From NCBI GenBank assembly GCA_030673825.1, contig JAUTCS010000104.1:1-64000 (forward strand): a stretch of 64,000 nucleotides of DNA, written 5' to 3'. This document shows, piece after piece, positions 7,787-16,914 of the stretch. This DNA is from Verrucomicrobiota bacterium JB024 (GTDB lineage Bacteria > Verrucomicrobiota > Verrucomicrobiia > Opitutales > Cerasicoccaceae). Position 1 is the first letter of the stretch. The number at the start of each line of letters is the position of its first letter. Made by a program: the position numbers and the translations under genes. The notes beneath the pieces are model-generated. The model ran no database searches. It saw only the letters and a program-made list of their open reading frames with translations, and was not told the origin of the DNA.

Positions 7787-10700
7787 AGGGACGACCTCGC
7801 TTGTTTGATTTTATCGGTGTAGTCCGATTCCTGGAGGGAGGGGTTGGCCAGGAACTCGTCGTAGGTGCGGCGGGCGTCATCGCGGCGGCCCATATTCTGG
7901 AGGGCCTGCCCGCTTTCGTAGTAGGCGGCGGAGGCCCACTCGGGGAAGCCGCCGTAGCCGATGTAAACCCGCTCGAAGAAGGCCTGGGCCGAGGGCCAGT
8001 CCTTTTCGTCGGCGTAGGTCAGGCCGGTTTTGTAAAGGGCTTCCGCCTGGGGAGCACCGCGCCATTCGCGCCGGGCAATCACTTCCTGGTACTTCTCGCG
8101 AGCCCCGCGCAGGTCACCCTGTTGGCGGAGGGCGTCGGCCTGGCCCATGACGGCCAGTACGATCTCCGGCGCAGCCGGGAACTGCTCCTGAGCATCACGG
8201 AAGTAGCCGATAGCCTCGTTCCACTGACCGTTCTTCATGGCGAGGTCACCCAGGGCCAAGTAGGCGTTGAGCAGGCTCTCGTGGGATTCGGGATGCTTCT
8301 CGATCACCGTCAGGTAGGCCTGGCGGGCGAGCAGCGTGTCGAAGTCTTCCGCCTTTTTCCCGATCCAGATGAGGGTCTCGGGACTGGCGTAGGCGAGGTC
8401 CTGTTCGGTGTAAATGTGTCCGCCATCAGCAGGGGCATCGAGGCGGTCCAGTGCCATGGCCAAACGCATGGCCAAGGTGCTCTCGCCGTCGGCAACGGCC
8501 TGATCATAGGTACGGCGGAGCGTGACAGCGGCCGATTCCTTCGGGAAGGCGTCGTTGGTGCGGCGGACCTGAACCAGCCACTCGTCCACCGGCGTCATGT
8601 CCTCGCGCAGACCTTCGCGGAACTCCTTCGGGTAGAAAGCCTCCTGAATGGACATCGTGATGTCCGGATTCTGCTTAAAAGTGTCGAAGAGGAACTGGCG
8701 GTCGCTGATGATCTTTTCCCGGAAGGCTGGGTCGCTTTTGAGCTTTTCCAGGAAAGCCAGCGTCTGGTCGAGCTCGGCGCGGTTCTCAGCGTACTTCTGA
8801 CCGTAAACTTCGAGGATGAGGTCCACCCCGTAGGCGTTGGGGTCATTGCCGAAGCGCTTCACCCCACCGAGGTACTCGCTCAGCATGTCCTGCGGGCGGC
8901 CCTGAAGCTCGCGGGCGCGGCCCAGCTCGAAGAGTGCACCGGTGAAGTCGCCCTCCAGACGGTACTTGTCCATGTAATCCTGGAAGTTGCGGGCCATCTC
9001 GTCGTAGCGATGGTTGGCCTCCAGCAGCTTGCCCTTCTGGAAGTAGGCGTTGCGGATGAAGCTCGGGCTCGTGGTGTACTTCTCCACGTTGCTGTAATGC
9101 TTGAGCGCGCGCTCAAGGTTACCCGTGGTGGCGTAAATGTCGGCCAGGAAGTACTCAACTTCCCCGCGCAAGTTGCTCTTGGGGTACTTGTTGATGAAGC
9201 TGACGAAGTCCTTTTCAGCCTCGGCGTACTGCTCCAGGCCAAAATAACAAATGCCCCGGCGATAGAGGGAGTCTTCGGCGTAGGCACCCGTGCCGTAGTA
9301 CTGGAGAATGTCGCTGAACTGCGCCACCGCATCATCATAGTCGCCCATGAAGATGTCACCGAGACCGACCCAGTAGTGGCAGCCCTCGGCCATCATGCCC
9401 TTGGGCGACTTCTTCAGATAGGCGCGGAACTGCTCGATCATGTCGCCGAAGCGCTCGAGCTTCACGTAGGTCGTGCCCATCAGGTAAATGACCTGGCTGG
9501 CGTACTGGGACTCGGGGTTCTCGGCCAGGAAGCCCTTGGCCATGTCAAAGAACTCCTCGTACTGATTCTTTTCCAGGTAGAACTGGCAGAGCTTGACGGC
9601 GATGTCGTCGGCGTACTTTTTCCACGCCTTATTGTTCACGTAGCTCTCGCCCATCCCGATGACCTCGTCCGTCAGCTTGAGCTCGCTCGCGGCACTGAAA
9701 GCGGCGTAAAGGAAATCCTGAGCGGCGGCATGGTTCGGGTACTTCTGGACCAGTTCCTTGTAGGCGAAAAAGGACTCCCACTCGCGGCCCGTCAGCAGGT
9801 AGGTGCGGGCGATGCGGACCTTCAGCTCCGGCGTGTAGTCCTGAATCTTCTTGATCGCATCGAGCTGGGCCTGGGTGTTGAGGACATTCGTTTCGAGCTC
9901 GGAGTACTGGTCTCCGCGCTGGGTACTGAGCTTGAGGAGGTCGAGCTGGCGACGCAGGTCGGCCAGGTAGCCCTCCTGCCACTCGATGATCTCGGGCACG
10001 GTGAGCACCATGCGGTACATGAGCATGGCCTCGTTGAAGCGCTGGAGCTTGGAAAGCTTATCCCCGGCCTCAAGCAGGGCGACGTTGAGCTGGAGACTGT
10101 AGCGGGCGGGCGATTCGCTGACCAGGTAGGGCAGCAGCTTCATCGTGTCCTCGAACAGCCCCTGGGCAATGTACGCCTCCATGAGGGCGGCGGCGGCCTT
10201 GGCCTGGTCGTCGGGCGTGCGGCCCTCCTGCAAGTACAGCTTGAACCACGGCAGTCCGGCGGACCAGTTTTTGGCGATGTAGTAGCTGCCGACGATCTTG
10301 CGCAGGGCCTCCTGGCGCTGGTCGGAGTTAAGCCGCAGCTCGAGCGGCGGGGTCAGCACCTGGGCGTAGACCTGCCCGGCCTCGTTGAACTTCTGCAGGC
10401 CGCGGTAGGCGTCGGCCATAGCGAGATTGGCGGTGACGGCGAATGAGCCGTTGGGGAACTCCTTGTTCAGGCGCTGAAACCACTTGATGGCTTCCTCAAG
10501 ATACTTGGTGTCGTTTTCCTCGCCGTACTCGACGAGGTAGCCGACCCCGAGATAGAAATACACGCCGTTGAGGCTCTTGCGCATGTCCTCGCTTTCGCCT
10601 TCGAAGCGCTTGACCATCTCCATGAGGTACGGGCGTACGCCCAGATAGTCGCGCTGCTCGATCATGGCGCCGGTCTGCTGCTGCAGCTCGGTCAAGGTCA

Positions 10701-10806
10701 TGCCTGTCGTGTCCACTTCCTGCCCCCAGCTGGTCAGCCGGAGACAAAAAAGAAGCGATATCAAGAGCAAGCAAGGGAGGGGTCGAATGCGGGCCTTTCG
10801 GGTCAC
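7783..10806 (-). CDS. Large secreted tetratricopeptide-repeat protein, first gene of the Ton-like operon
   Basis: The 1007-residue protein starts GTG and has an N-terminal signal peptide (LPCLLLISLLFCLRLTSWG, then QEVD). The rest is a continuous array of TPR or Sel1-like helix pairs, recognisable in YRGLQKFNEAGQVYAQVL, FGDMIEQFRAYLKKSPKG, GLEQYAEAEKDFVSFINKYP, TTGNLERALKHYSNVEKY and NGQWNEAIGYFRDAQEQFP. Several units resemble the YbgF/BamD/CpoB class that cooperates with Tol proteins in the periplasm. It heads the seven-gene cluster TPR, TPR, exbB, exbD, exbD, VOC, VWA. The upstream region to the divergent lptF-like gene (10807-11054) should hold both promoters. The TPR identity is firm; its partners are inferred. 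Confidence 0.9.
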   Translation of the reverse strand: MTRKARIRPLPCLLLISLLFCLRLTSWGQEVDTTGMTLTELQQQTGAMIEQRDYLGVRPYLMEMVKRFEGESEDMRKSLNGVYFYLGVGYLVEYGEENDTKYLEEAIKWFQRLNKEFPNGSFAVTANLAMADAYRGLQKFNEAGQVYAQVLTPPLELRLNSDQRQEALRKIVGSYYIAKNWSAGLPWFKLYLQEGRTPDDQAKAAAALMEAYIAQGLFEDTMKLLPYLVSESPARYSLQLNVALLEAGDKLSKLQRFNEAMLMYRMVLTVPEIIEWQEGYLADLRRQLDLLKLSTQRGDQYSELETNVLNTQAQLDAIKKIQDYTPELKVRIARTYLLTGREWESFFAYKELVQKYPNHAAAQDFLYAAFSAASELKLTDEVIGMGESYVNNKAWKKYADDIAVKLCQFYLEKNQYEEFFDMAKGFLAENPESQYASQVIYLMGTTYVKLERFGDMIEQFRAYLKKSPKGMMAEGCHYWVGLGDIFMGDYDDAVAQFSDILQYYGTGAYAEDSLYRRGICYFGLEQYAEAEKDFVSFINKYPKSNLRGEVEYFLADIYATTGNLERALKHYSNVEKYTTSPSFIRNAYFQKGKLLEANHRYDEMARNFQDYMDKYRLEGDFTGALFELGRARELQGRPQDMLSEYLGGVKRFGNDPNAYGVDLILEVYGQKYAENRAELDQTLAFLEKLKSDPAFREKIISDRQFLFDTFKQNPDITMSIQEAFYPKEFREGLREDMTPVDEWLVQVRRTNDAFPKESAAVTLRRTYDQAVADGESTLAMRLAMALDRLDAPADGGHIYTEQDLAYASPETLIWIGKKAEDFDTLLARQAYLTVIEKHPESHESLLNAYLALGDLAMKNGQWNEAIGYFRDAQEQFPAAPEIVLAVMGQADALRQQGDLRGAREKYQEVIARREWRGAPQAEALYKTGLTYADEKDWPSAQAFFERVYIGYGGFPEWASAAYYESGQALQNMGRRDDARRTYDEFLANPSLQESDYTDKIKQARSSL

Positions 10807-11054
10807 GTTGTCAAATCGGTGGGGGGTAAAAACATTGGAAACTTAAGCCAAGGGAATTTCCCGAGACTTTGCCAGAAAAAATCTTTATGAGAAAACTATC
10901 ACCTGAAAGCCGCTTTTCACGGTAAAATATATGCCCCGATGGGAACCTGCCGCAGAACCCAAGGTCAGCTTTTCCCTTTGAACAAGCGCGAACGCGCGAT
11001 TTTTCACCCCCGGCGTAAACGGCACTTGTCAGGCCGGAGCCGGACGGCCAAAGT

Positions 11055-12194
11055 TTGCCCATCCTCCTGCACCGGTACATTTTTCGATCCGTTTTAGTGG
11101 CGACCTTCATGGCCGTCGCCATGTTCGTCTTTGTCCTCGTGGCAGGTAATGCCATCAAAGAAGTGCTCAGCCTGCTGGCCTCGGGACGGGTCGGCTGGGG
11201 CCAGTTTTTCTATATCATGGCCATCCTGATCCCGCGTGTGATCCCGTACGCGCTGCCCCTGGGCATCCTCACCGGCGTGCTGCTGGTGCTGGGCCGCCTT
11301 TCCGCACAGGGCGAAATCCTCGCCATGAAGGCCGCCGGGATCAGCCTGTGGCGCATCGCCTCGCCCATCTTTCTCATCGCCATGGGCGGGACGGCCTTCG
11401 CCGTGGCCATCGCCTTTTACTACGCGCCAATGGCCGACACCCTCTACAAGCGCACCCTCGCCAACGTCGTGCGGGAGGACCCCTTGCGTTTTTTCCAGCC
11501 GAAAACTTTCGTCAAGGAGTTCCCCGGCTTCGTTTTTTACTTCGAGGGCCGCGAGGGCCCGACCGTGAACAACCTTCGCGTCTGGCTCATCGGCGCGGAC
11601 GGCAAGATGAGCCGCTACCTCCAGAGCGACACCGGGGTCATCACCTTTGACAACGAGACCGACTCGATCCGTCTGACCGTGGCGGAGGCCACCGGGGAGC
11701 TGCGCAGTGACAACGACGCTGAGGACGCCGGCAGCATCTGGACCGGTGCCTTTGACGAAAGCACCTTCAGCATCCCGCTGGACGGGCTCTTCGGGGAACG
11801 CAGCAAGGACCGCAAGCTCTCTTACATGAACCTCAACGAGCTGCTCGGGCTGCGCCGCCACATCCTCGACCACCCCGACGAGATGCCCGAGGACGCCCGC
11901 GTTATGCGCATCAACCAGATCCAGACGGCGATCCAGAAAAAAGCCGCCATGGGCGTGGCCGTGCTCTCGCTCTGCTGCATCGCGATCCCCCTGGGCATCA
12001 AGGCCAGCCGCTCCGAAACCTACGCCAACCTCGCCATCGCCCTCGGGCTGGCCCTCTCCTATTTCTTCCTGCTGGTCGTCGTCTCGTGGCTGGAAAAGCA
12101 GCCCGCCTGGCGCCCCGACCTGCTCATCTGGCTACCCAATTTGGTCTACCAAGGCTTCGGTTTTTACCTGCTCAATCGCGTCAACCAGCACTGA
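11055..12194 (+). CDS. LptF/LptG (YjgP/YjgQ) lipopolysaccharide export permease
   Basis: The 379-residue protein has the six-helix plan of LptF/LptG, the membrane subunits of the LptB2FG transporter that extracts lipopolysaccharide from the inner membrane. It begins [21 protein letters not shown], close to the family start, with helices near residues 12-35, 50-75 and 100-125. A periplasmic beta domain of about 160 residues follows, then three C-terminal helices ([18 protein letters not shown] is typical). The start is TTG at 11055; no ATG or GTG lies close enough, and GGAG at 11036-11039 is 15 nt away. No partner permease or lptB is in the window, so I cannot say whether it is LptF or LptG. 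Confidence 0.9.
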   Translation: MPILLHRYIFRSVLVATFMAVAMFVFVLVAGNAIKEVLSLLASGRVGWGQFFYIMAILIPRVIPYALPLGILTGVLLVLGRLSAQGEILAMKAAGISLWRIASPIFLIAMGGTAFAVAIAFYYAPMADTLYKRTLANVVREDPLRFFQPKTFVKEFPGFVFYFEGREGPTVNNLRVWLIGADGKMSRYLQSDTGVITFDNETDSIRLTVAEATGELRSDNDAEDAGSIWTGAFDESTFSIPLDGLFGERSKDRKLSYMNLNELLGLRRHILDHPDEMPEDARVMRINQIQTAIQKKAAMGVAVLSLCCIAIPLGIKASRSETYANLAIALGLALSYFFLLVVVSWLEKQPAWRPDLLIWLPNLVYQGFGFYLLNRVNQH

Positions 12195-12274
12195 GCCGGA
12201 GAAAAGACGCCCAAAAGGGAGAAAATTTCCCTTGCCTTTGCCGAAAAATCCGCTTTCATCCAGCGCTTTTTCCC

Positions 12275-12463
12275 ATGTCTGAAGAGAAATCACAGAGCAA
12301 GACTCCGCAGGGCCTCGACTTCAACGATGTCGATATCCTCAAGCGCTACGTCACCGACACCGGCAAGATCCTGCCGCGCCGCATCACTGGTCTCACGGCT
12401 CTCCAGCAGCGCCGTATCACCAAGGCCATCAAGCGCGCGCGCAACATGCTGTTGATGAAGTAA
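12275..12463 (+). CDS. rpsR: Small-subunit ribosomal protein bS18
   Basis: The 62-residue protein matches bS18: [22 protein letters not shown] corresponds to the N-terminal part, and [20 protein letters not shown] is the family signature (RVTGLxxxxQRxLxxAIKxAR). It ends NMLLMK. It binds 16S rRNA in the platform with bS6. It has no cysteines, so it is the zinc-free form. The longer frame from 12086 is an antisense or out-of-frame extension over the permease and is rejected; MSEEKS at 12275 is the start. The usual neighbours rpsF, ssb and rplI are absent: it lies alone between the Lpt permease and sua5. Confidence 0.95.
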   Translation: MSEEKSQSKTPQGLDFNDVDILKRYVTDTGKILPRRITGLTALQQRRITKAIKRARNMLLMK

Positions 12464-12492
12464 CCCTCCGCCTCGCGCGGCAACGACCTGTC

Positions 12493-13485
12493 ATGCCGAC
12501 CGCGAGCATACTCGGCGAATCGGACGGTGATGTCCGCATGGCCGGACGCCTCCTGCGGGAAGGCCATCTCGTGGCCCTCCCCACCGAAACCGTATACGGA
12601 CTCGCTGGCAACGCCCTGATCGAAGACACGGTCCGGCGTATTTTTTCTGTCAAGGGACGGCCCCTGATCGACCCACTGATTGTGCATGTGCATGAGTGGA
12701 AGCAGGTTGAGGAACTCTGCCCGGATATCCCTCCCCTCGCCCGCCAGTTAGCGGACGCCTTTTGGCCCGGACCTCTGACCCTGATTTTGCCCAAGGCCCC
12801 GTCCGTCAGCGATCTCCTCACCGCGGGGAACCCGACCGTCGCGGTCCGCATGCCCGCCCATCCGCTGGCCCGGCGTATCCTTCAGGCCGCCGATATCCCT
12901 GTCGCCGCCCCCAGCGCCAATCCTTTTGGCTATATCAGCCCCACCTGCGCTGCCCATGTGATGGACTCCCTCGGTGAACGCATCGAGTGGATCGTGGACG
13001 GCGGGCCCTGCCAGAAAGGCATCGAATCGACCATTGTCGATGTTTCCGGTCCCGGCGCCCTCCGGCTGCTGCGTCCCGGCCCCCTGAGCCCAGAAATCCT
13101 TTCCGCCTCCCTTGATGGAACCCCCATCGACAGCCGCCCGCCCGGCGAGACGGACAAACCCGTCGCCCCCGGCCTGCTCACACGCCACTACAGCCCGCAC
13201 ACGCCCCTGCTGCTCGTTTCCCACGGTGAACTCCCCCCTCGCGCCCCTGAAGGCCGCTGCGCCTGGCTGGCGATCTCCCGCGCCCACGCAGAAGCCTCCC
13301 CCTCCGGCTACGAGCGGTACTGGTTCAGTGAGACAGGCGCACTCGAGGACATCGCCCAGTCCCTTTTTGCCATGCTACGCAGCCTGGATGCACAAGGTTA
13401 CGCCCGCATCTACATCGAGCGCCCGCCCGCTGACGGGCTTGGCCTCGCTCTGATCGACCGCCTCACCCGCGCCGCCGCCCGCTAA
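12493..13485 (+). CDS. L-threonylcarbamoyladenylate synthase (Sua5/TsaC)
   Basis: The 330-residue enzyme makes threonylcarbamoyl-AMP from threonine, bicarbonate and ATP, the first step to t6A in ANN-decoding tRNAs. The YrdC/TsaC domain shows LLREGHLVALPTETVYGLAGNA, the KGRP loop in FSVKGRPLIDPLIVHV, WPGPLTLIL, and VAAPSANPFGYISPT. The extra C-terminal domain after about residue 220 (GLLTRHYSPHTPLLLV is the linker signature) makes it the long Sua5 form rather than the short TsaC form. It follows rpsR by 29 nt on the same strand, giving a small translation-related pair. Confidence 0.93.
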   Translation: MPTASILGESDGDVRMAGRLLREGHLVALPTETVYGLAGNALIEDTVRRIFSVKGRPLIDPLIVHVHEWKQVEELCPDIPPLARQLADAFWPGPLTLILPKAPSVSDLLTAGNPTVAVRMPAHPLARRILQAADIPVAAPSANPFGYISPTCAAHVMDSLGERIEWIVDGGPCQKGIESTIVDVSGPGALRLLRPGPLSPEILSASLDGTPIDSRPPGETDKPVAPGLLTRHYSPHTPLLLVSHGELPPRAPEGRCAWLAISRAHAEASPSGYERYWFSETGALEDIAQSLFAMLRSLDAQGYARIYIERPPADGLGLALIDRLTRAAAR

Positions 13486-13673
13486 GGCGTGTCAGTTGGG
13501 CGCTTGTTATAAACATTGGGGAGCCAGCGCCCCAAATTCCTCCCGGGTTGCGCCATAGGCACCGAGGAGGGCAGCCCGCTTCCGCGCTTCCCTCAACTGC
13601 CAGCCAACCGAATTCCTGTACTTTCAATACACTCGCAGCGGGGCGGGGATTGCCAGCCTGCTAACCCCAGCAC

Positions 13674-13705
13674 AAAAAAAGCGGCGAAGCCTTCGCTTCG
13701 CCGCT
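13674..13705 (-). terminator. Rho-independent terminator after the Wzc-like gene
   Basis: The palindrome AGCGGCGAAGC / GCTTCGCCGCT (13680-13690 and 13695-13705) has a 4 nt loop. On the minus strand it is followed by seven T residues (the A run at 13674-13680). It lies 28 nt downstream of the stop of the gene at 13733, in the right orientation. The rest of the interval from 13486 to 13732 holds nothing else I can identify. Confidence 0.85.
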
Positions 13706-13732
13706 GGGTAAAAAGATAATTTTCAAGAAGGG

Positions 13733-16099
13733 TCAGGCCTTGTCGTCTTCGCCGGATTCCACCGAGCTGGCGATCGGCGGCGGGTTTTTGCCTTTGCGCT
13801 CCTTGGACTCGACCATGACATCCTCGCCGTCGTCGGTGTGGTAGTAATCCTGGTAGGACTTGTCGTAGTAGTTGGCGTAGTAGTAGCTCGCCACGGCCAC
13901 ACTGATCTGGTTGAGGATCGCACCGAAAACCGGCGTATTGGACTCGATGATACGGCGCAGGTTGGCCTTGGCTGTGCGACGCTTCACCGCGTTGAACTTG
14001 ATCACGTAAATGATACCGTCAGCGTGCGGGAGGATTGTGAGCACGTCACTGACCGCGCCGATAGGCGGCGAGTCGATGATGATCCGGTCATACTGCCCAC
14101 GCAGTTCGTGGAGCATCTCCTCGTAGCGCGGGCTGTTCAGAATCTGCGTCGGGTTCTTGGCCTTACCACCGGCCATGAGCACGTCGAGATTCGGGTAAAG
14201 CTCTTTCACGATAGCGTCGTCCAGGGAAACCTCGTTGTTGAAAACGTGAATAATGCCCTTGTGGTCACCTTCGATTTCGAGGGACTTGCCCACGTTCGGC
14301 ATGCGCAGGTCACCGTCAACGATGAGCGTCTTCTCCCCGTGGATGGCGAAGGTCAGCGCCAAGTTCGTCGTCACGAAGGACTTACCTTCACTGGGCGAAG
14401 TACTGGTCGAAACGATTACCTTGGCATTGCGGCTGGCCTCGTTGATCTTCAGGGCCGAGTGAATGGCACGGAAGGACTCCGTCACGCGGCGATCCACATT
14501 CGCGGCCACAGCGCGGGCCTTTTCGAGAGAGTTGAGGCGCTTGATACGCGGGACGATCCCGATCAGCGGCAGGCCAACCGAGGTTTCCACGTCAAAGGCG
14601 GACTTGATGCGGTCATCCAGGAAGGCGATGACGAAGACAAAGGCCAATCCGAGGAAGACGCCCCCAAATGCACCGAGCAGAAGGTTCATGACCACGTTCG
14701 GCTTGGCCGGCATCGGGCTGGGCAGCGCACGCTCGACGATACGGGCGTTGGGCATGATCAGCGGAATGGCATTCTTTTGCTGCTCAAGCTGGTAAATGAT
14801 GTTGGAAAGCACACCGACATTAACCTCCAGGTCCTGCTCCAATGATTGATAACCGACGGCCAGACGCTGGAGTTCATTAATATCGGCTTCCTTCTCGGCC
14901 AGGCGCTTCTGGGCCTGTTCGTAAGTTCTTTTGCCCTCCAGGTACTCGACGCGAATTTCCTGCACGGCCGACTGGATGGCAGATTCAAGTTCCTGCTTGG
15001 TTTGCTCGTGGCCACGCACAGCCTGCTCCAGCGCGGGCCATTTCGGACCGTAACGCTTACGCATGGAGGAGAGGTCCACCTCCTGAGTGCTTAGCTGCGA
15101 CAGAAGATTACTGATACGCGTACGGCTGGAAATGAATGGCAGATCCCAGAGCTGCTTACCTTCAGCGACGTATTCCTGCACCATTTGCCAACGGCTTTCC
15201 TGCGTGTCGAGCTGCGCCTTGCTGTCCGTCACGAGCTGGTTGAGCTGAAACATCTCCTGGGCCTCGATGTTTTCGTCGGGCTTGAGTGACGTCCGGTTCG
15301 CCTTTTCGCGGTAGGCCACAAGCTTTTCACGGATCGCGTCCACCTCAGCACGCTGTTGCTCGGCACGGATACGTAGGTCTTCCACCGCGCGCATCGACGC
15401 CTCAACATTCAGGCGCACATTGTAGTTGATGAACTCGTCAGCGTAGTAATTGGCGGCCATCGCGGCCATATCGGGATCGGGGTGGAAGAAGCCGACCTGA
15501 ATGAGCATGGTGGAGCGAATCCCGTCAACCACCTTGTTCTTGTACAGCATTTCCACCAGGGAGGGCTCGCGCGCAGTGAAGCGAAACTCGTTCAGGAACG
15601 GAGCCATGAACCGCTCACGGTCCTCGTCCTTGATACGGTTGGCAACCGCCTCGGCCATAGAGATCGTATTGAGGATCCCGACCTGGGTCATGAAGTCCTC
15701 CTGACTGACGATACGGTTCTCCTCGATATCCATGCTACCCAGGATGTTGGGATCGTCACGCAGCAGCTGGATTTTGGACTGGGAATAATAAATATCAGTC
15801 GTGTTGAGCGTGTACAGCAGAGTACCGACGAACACGATGAAAAACGTGACCAGAAAATGCCAGATACGCTCCCGCAGGATCAGCAGATAGTCCTTGATAC
15901 CGCGCTGGGGTGTGCCCTGCTGGCCACCTCCGCCGTAGTTGGCACCACCACCGTAATTGTAGCCGTACCCGTAGTAGTAACCGCCGTAGTTGCCGCCGCC
16001 GTAGTTCGAGTAACCGGGATACCCTTGGCCGTAGCCGCTCCCATAACCGCCGTAGCCGCCGCCGTAGCCGCTGCCCGATTTTGATTTTTCGTCGCTCAT
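13733..16099 (-). CDS. Polysaccharide co-polymerase and tyrosine autokinase (Wzc/CapB-like) with Gly/Tyr-rich N-terminus
   Basis: The 788-residue protein joins a Wzz-type chain-length domain to a BY-kinase. After a remarkable Gly/Tyr tract (about residues 10-60) comes the first membrane helix near 80-100 (WHFLVTFFIVFVGTLLY). A periplasmic region with a long coiled coil follows (roughly 230-430), then the second helix near 470-500. The cytoplasmic kinase has Walker A STSPSEGKSFVTTN near 570, Walker A' LIVDGDLRMPN near 596, and Walker B RIIIDSPP near 673. A tyrosine cluster (SYYYANYYDKSYQDYY) near 735-755 is the expected autophosphorylation tail. It should regulate exopolysaccharide assembly. 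The export protein Wza-like gene lies 28 nt upstream on the same strand. Confidence 0.93.
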   Translation of the reverse strand: MSDEKSKSGSGYGGGYGGYGSGYGQGYPGYSNYGGGNYGGYYYGYGYNYGGGANYGGGGQQGTPQRGIKDYLLILRERIWHFLVTFFIVFVGTLLYTLNTTDIYYSQSKIQLLRDDPNILGSMDIEENRIVSQEDFMTQVGILNTISMAEAVANRIKDEDRERFMAPFLNEFRFTAREPSLVEMLYKNKVVDGIRSTMLIQVGFFHPDPDMAAMAANYYADEFINYNVRLNVEASMRAVEDLRIRAEQQRAEVDAIREKLVAYREKANRTSLKPDENIEAQEMFQLNQLVTDSKAQLDTQESRWQMVQEYVAEGKQLWDLPFISSRTRISNLLSQLSTQEVDLSSMRKRYGPKWPALEQAVRGHEQTKQELESAIQSAVQEIRVEYLEGKRTYEQAQKRLAEKEADINELQRLAVGYQSLEQDLEVNVGVLSNIIYQLEQQKNAIPLIMPNARIVERALPSPMPAKPNVVMNLLLGAFGGVFLGLAFVFVIAFLDDRIKSAFDVETSVGLPLIGIVPRIKRLNSLEKARAVAANVDRRVTESFRAIHSALKINEASRNAKVIVSTSTSPSEGKSFVTTNLALTFAIHGEKTLIVDGDLRMPNVGKSLEIEGDHKGIIHVFNNEVSLDDAIVKELYPNLDVLMAGGKAKNPTQILNSPRYEEMLHELRGQYDRIIIDSPPIGAVSDVLTILPHADGIIYVIKFNAVKRRTAKANLRRIIESNTPVFGAILNQISVAVASYYYANYYDKSYQDYYHTDDGEDVMVESKERKGKNPPPIASSVESGEDDKA

Positions 16100-16127
16100 A
16101 CTTGCGGAGTAATTGCTGGTAAAGGGA

Positions 16128-16829
16128 TTATATAATGCGTTCGCCGACGATCACGTGGTCTCCGTCTTTCAGCTTGATATCCGAAACCTCGGGGCTTTCC
16201 AGGATGTCATCGAAGTCCACGGTGATAACCTCGGTTTTGCCCTCTGGGTTCACGCGCCGGATCTTGATATTACCCCGGCGGGCCAGACGGGTAAGCCCTC
16301 CGGCATTGTTGATCGCCTCACTCAGGGTCAGCTCCCGTTCGGGCGGAATCGGTACCGGCCCTGGACGGCCAACCATGCCGTGGACATAGATGTAACGCTC
16401 AGTGTACTGGAGAACCAGAATCGTGACATGCGGGTTGATCAGGTAGTCACCCTTGTAGGATCTGGTGACGAGCTTCTGCGCGTCATCCACGGTCATCCCA
16501 CCGATATTCAGATCGCCGATCAACGGCAGAGAGACGGTCCCGTCAGCGGAGAGACGGGTCTGCACCTGCAGCTCAGGCTCCTGGAAAACATCCACCTGGA
16601 TGACGTCCATCGGCTTGAGAATGTAATTCCCCGCCACCACACCGACAGAAGAGGTCGGTGCGGAAATCGGCCCCGTCGAAGGCTGCGAGGGGGAAGCGCC
16701 GGAATCAGCGGTCCCATCCCCGGTGTAGTACCCTCCTCCCGAGTCCGACGCAGCGTCCTGAGCTGAAAGAACGGGCAGACTCAGGCACATCAACGAGAGA
16801 AAAAGGGAGACGCGCAGAGGTGAGATCAT
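16128..16829 (-). CDS. Outer-membrane polysaccharide export protein (Wza-like)
   Basis: The 233-residue protein has a signal peptide (MISPLRVSLFLSLMCLSLP, cleavage near LSAQ) and a Gly/Ser/Pro-rich linker. The polysaccharide export domain follows: NYILKPMDVIQVDVFQEPEL, then VSLPLIGDLNIGGMTVDDA. An SLBB domain comes after it (YIYVHGMVGRPGPVPIP, LTLSEAINNAGGLTRLARR). It is shorter than E. coli Wza (379 residues) and has only one clear SLBB repeat. No lipobox cysteine is visible. It lies between the outer-membrane barrel gene and the Wzc-like kinase, giving a three-gene export module without glycosyltransferases in the window. Confidence 0.92.
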   Translation of the reverse strand: MISPLRVSLFLSLMCLSLPVLSAQDAASDSGGGYYTGDGTADSGASPSQPSTGPISAPTSSVGVVAGNYILKPMDVIQVDVFQEPELQVQTRLSADGTVSLPLIGDLNIGGMTVDDAQKLVTRSYKGDYLINPHVTILVLQYTERYIYVHGMVGRPGPVPIPPERELTLSEAINNAGGLTRLARRGNIKIRRVNPEGKTEVITVDFDDILESPEVSDIKLKDGDHVIVGERII

Positions 16830-16855
16830 AGGAAATTCTAGGTTTTAGAAGACAA

Positions 16856-16888
16856 TTGCGGGAAGGAACCCATAGGACCTTCCCGCAA
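16856..16888 (-). terminator. Perfect hairpin between barrel and Wza-like genes
   Basis: TTGCGGGAAGG (16856-16866) and CCTTCCCGCAA (16878-16888) form a perfect 11 bp stem with an 11 nt loop. On the minus strand it lies 26 nt past the barrel stop codon and is followed by TTGTCTTC, which is only weakly T-rich. It may be a partial terminator that lowers expression of the two downstream export genes relative to the barrel protein, or an mRNA 3'-end stabiliser. Confidence 0.55.
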
Positions 16889-16914
16889 CGAAAAAGTTCA
16901 GCCCCTCGGCGAAA

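Noticed and set aside
7801-10446. Open frame of 881 codons on the plus strand
   Set aside because: It is antisense to the large TPR gene, which has a signal peptide and clear TPR motifs; the antisense translation is Val/Leu/Gly/Glu-rich without any motif. GC-rich genes here often leave such frames open.
12086-12274. N-terminal extension of bS18
   Set aside because: It is an alternative frame over the end of the Lpt permease gene; bS18 homology begins after the ATG at 12275.
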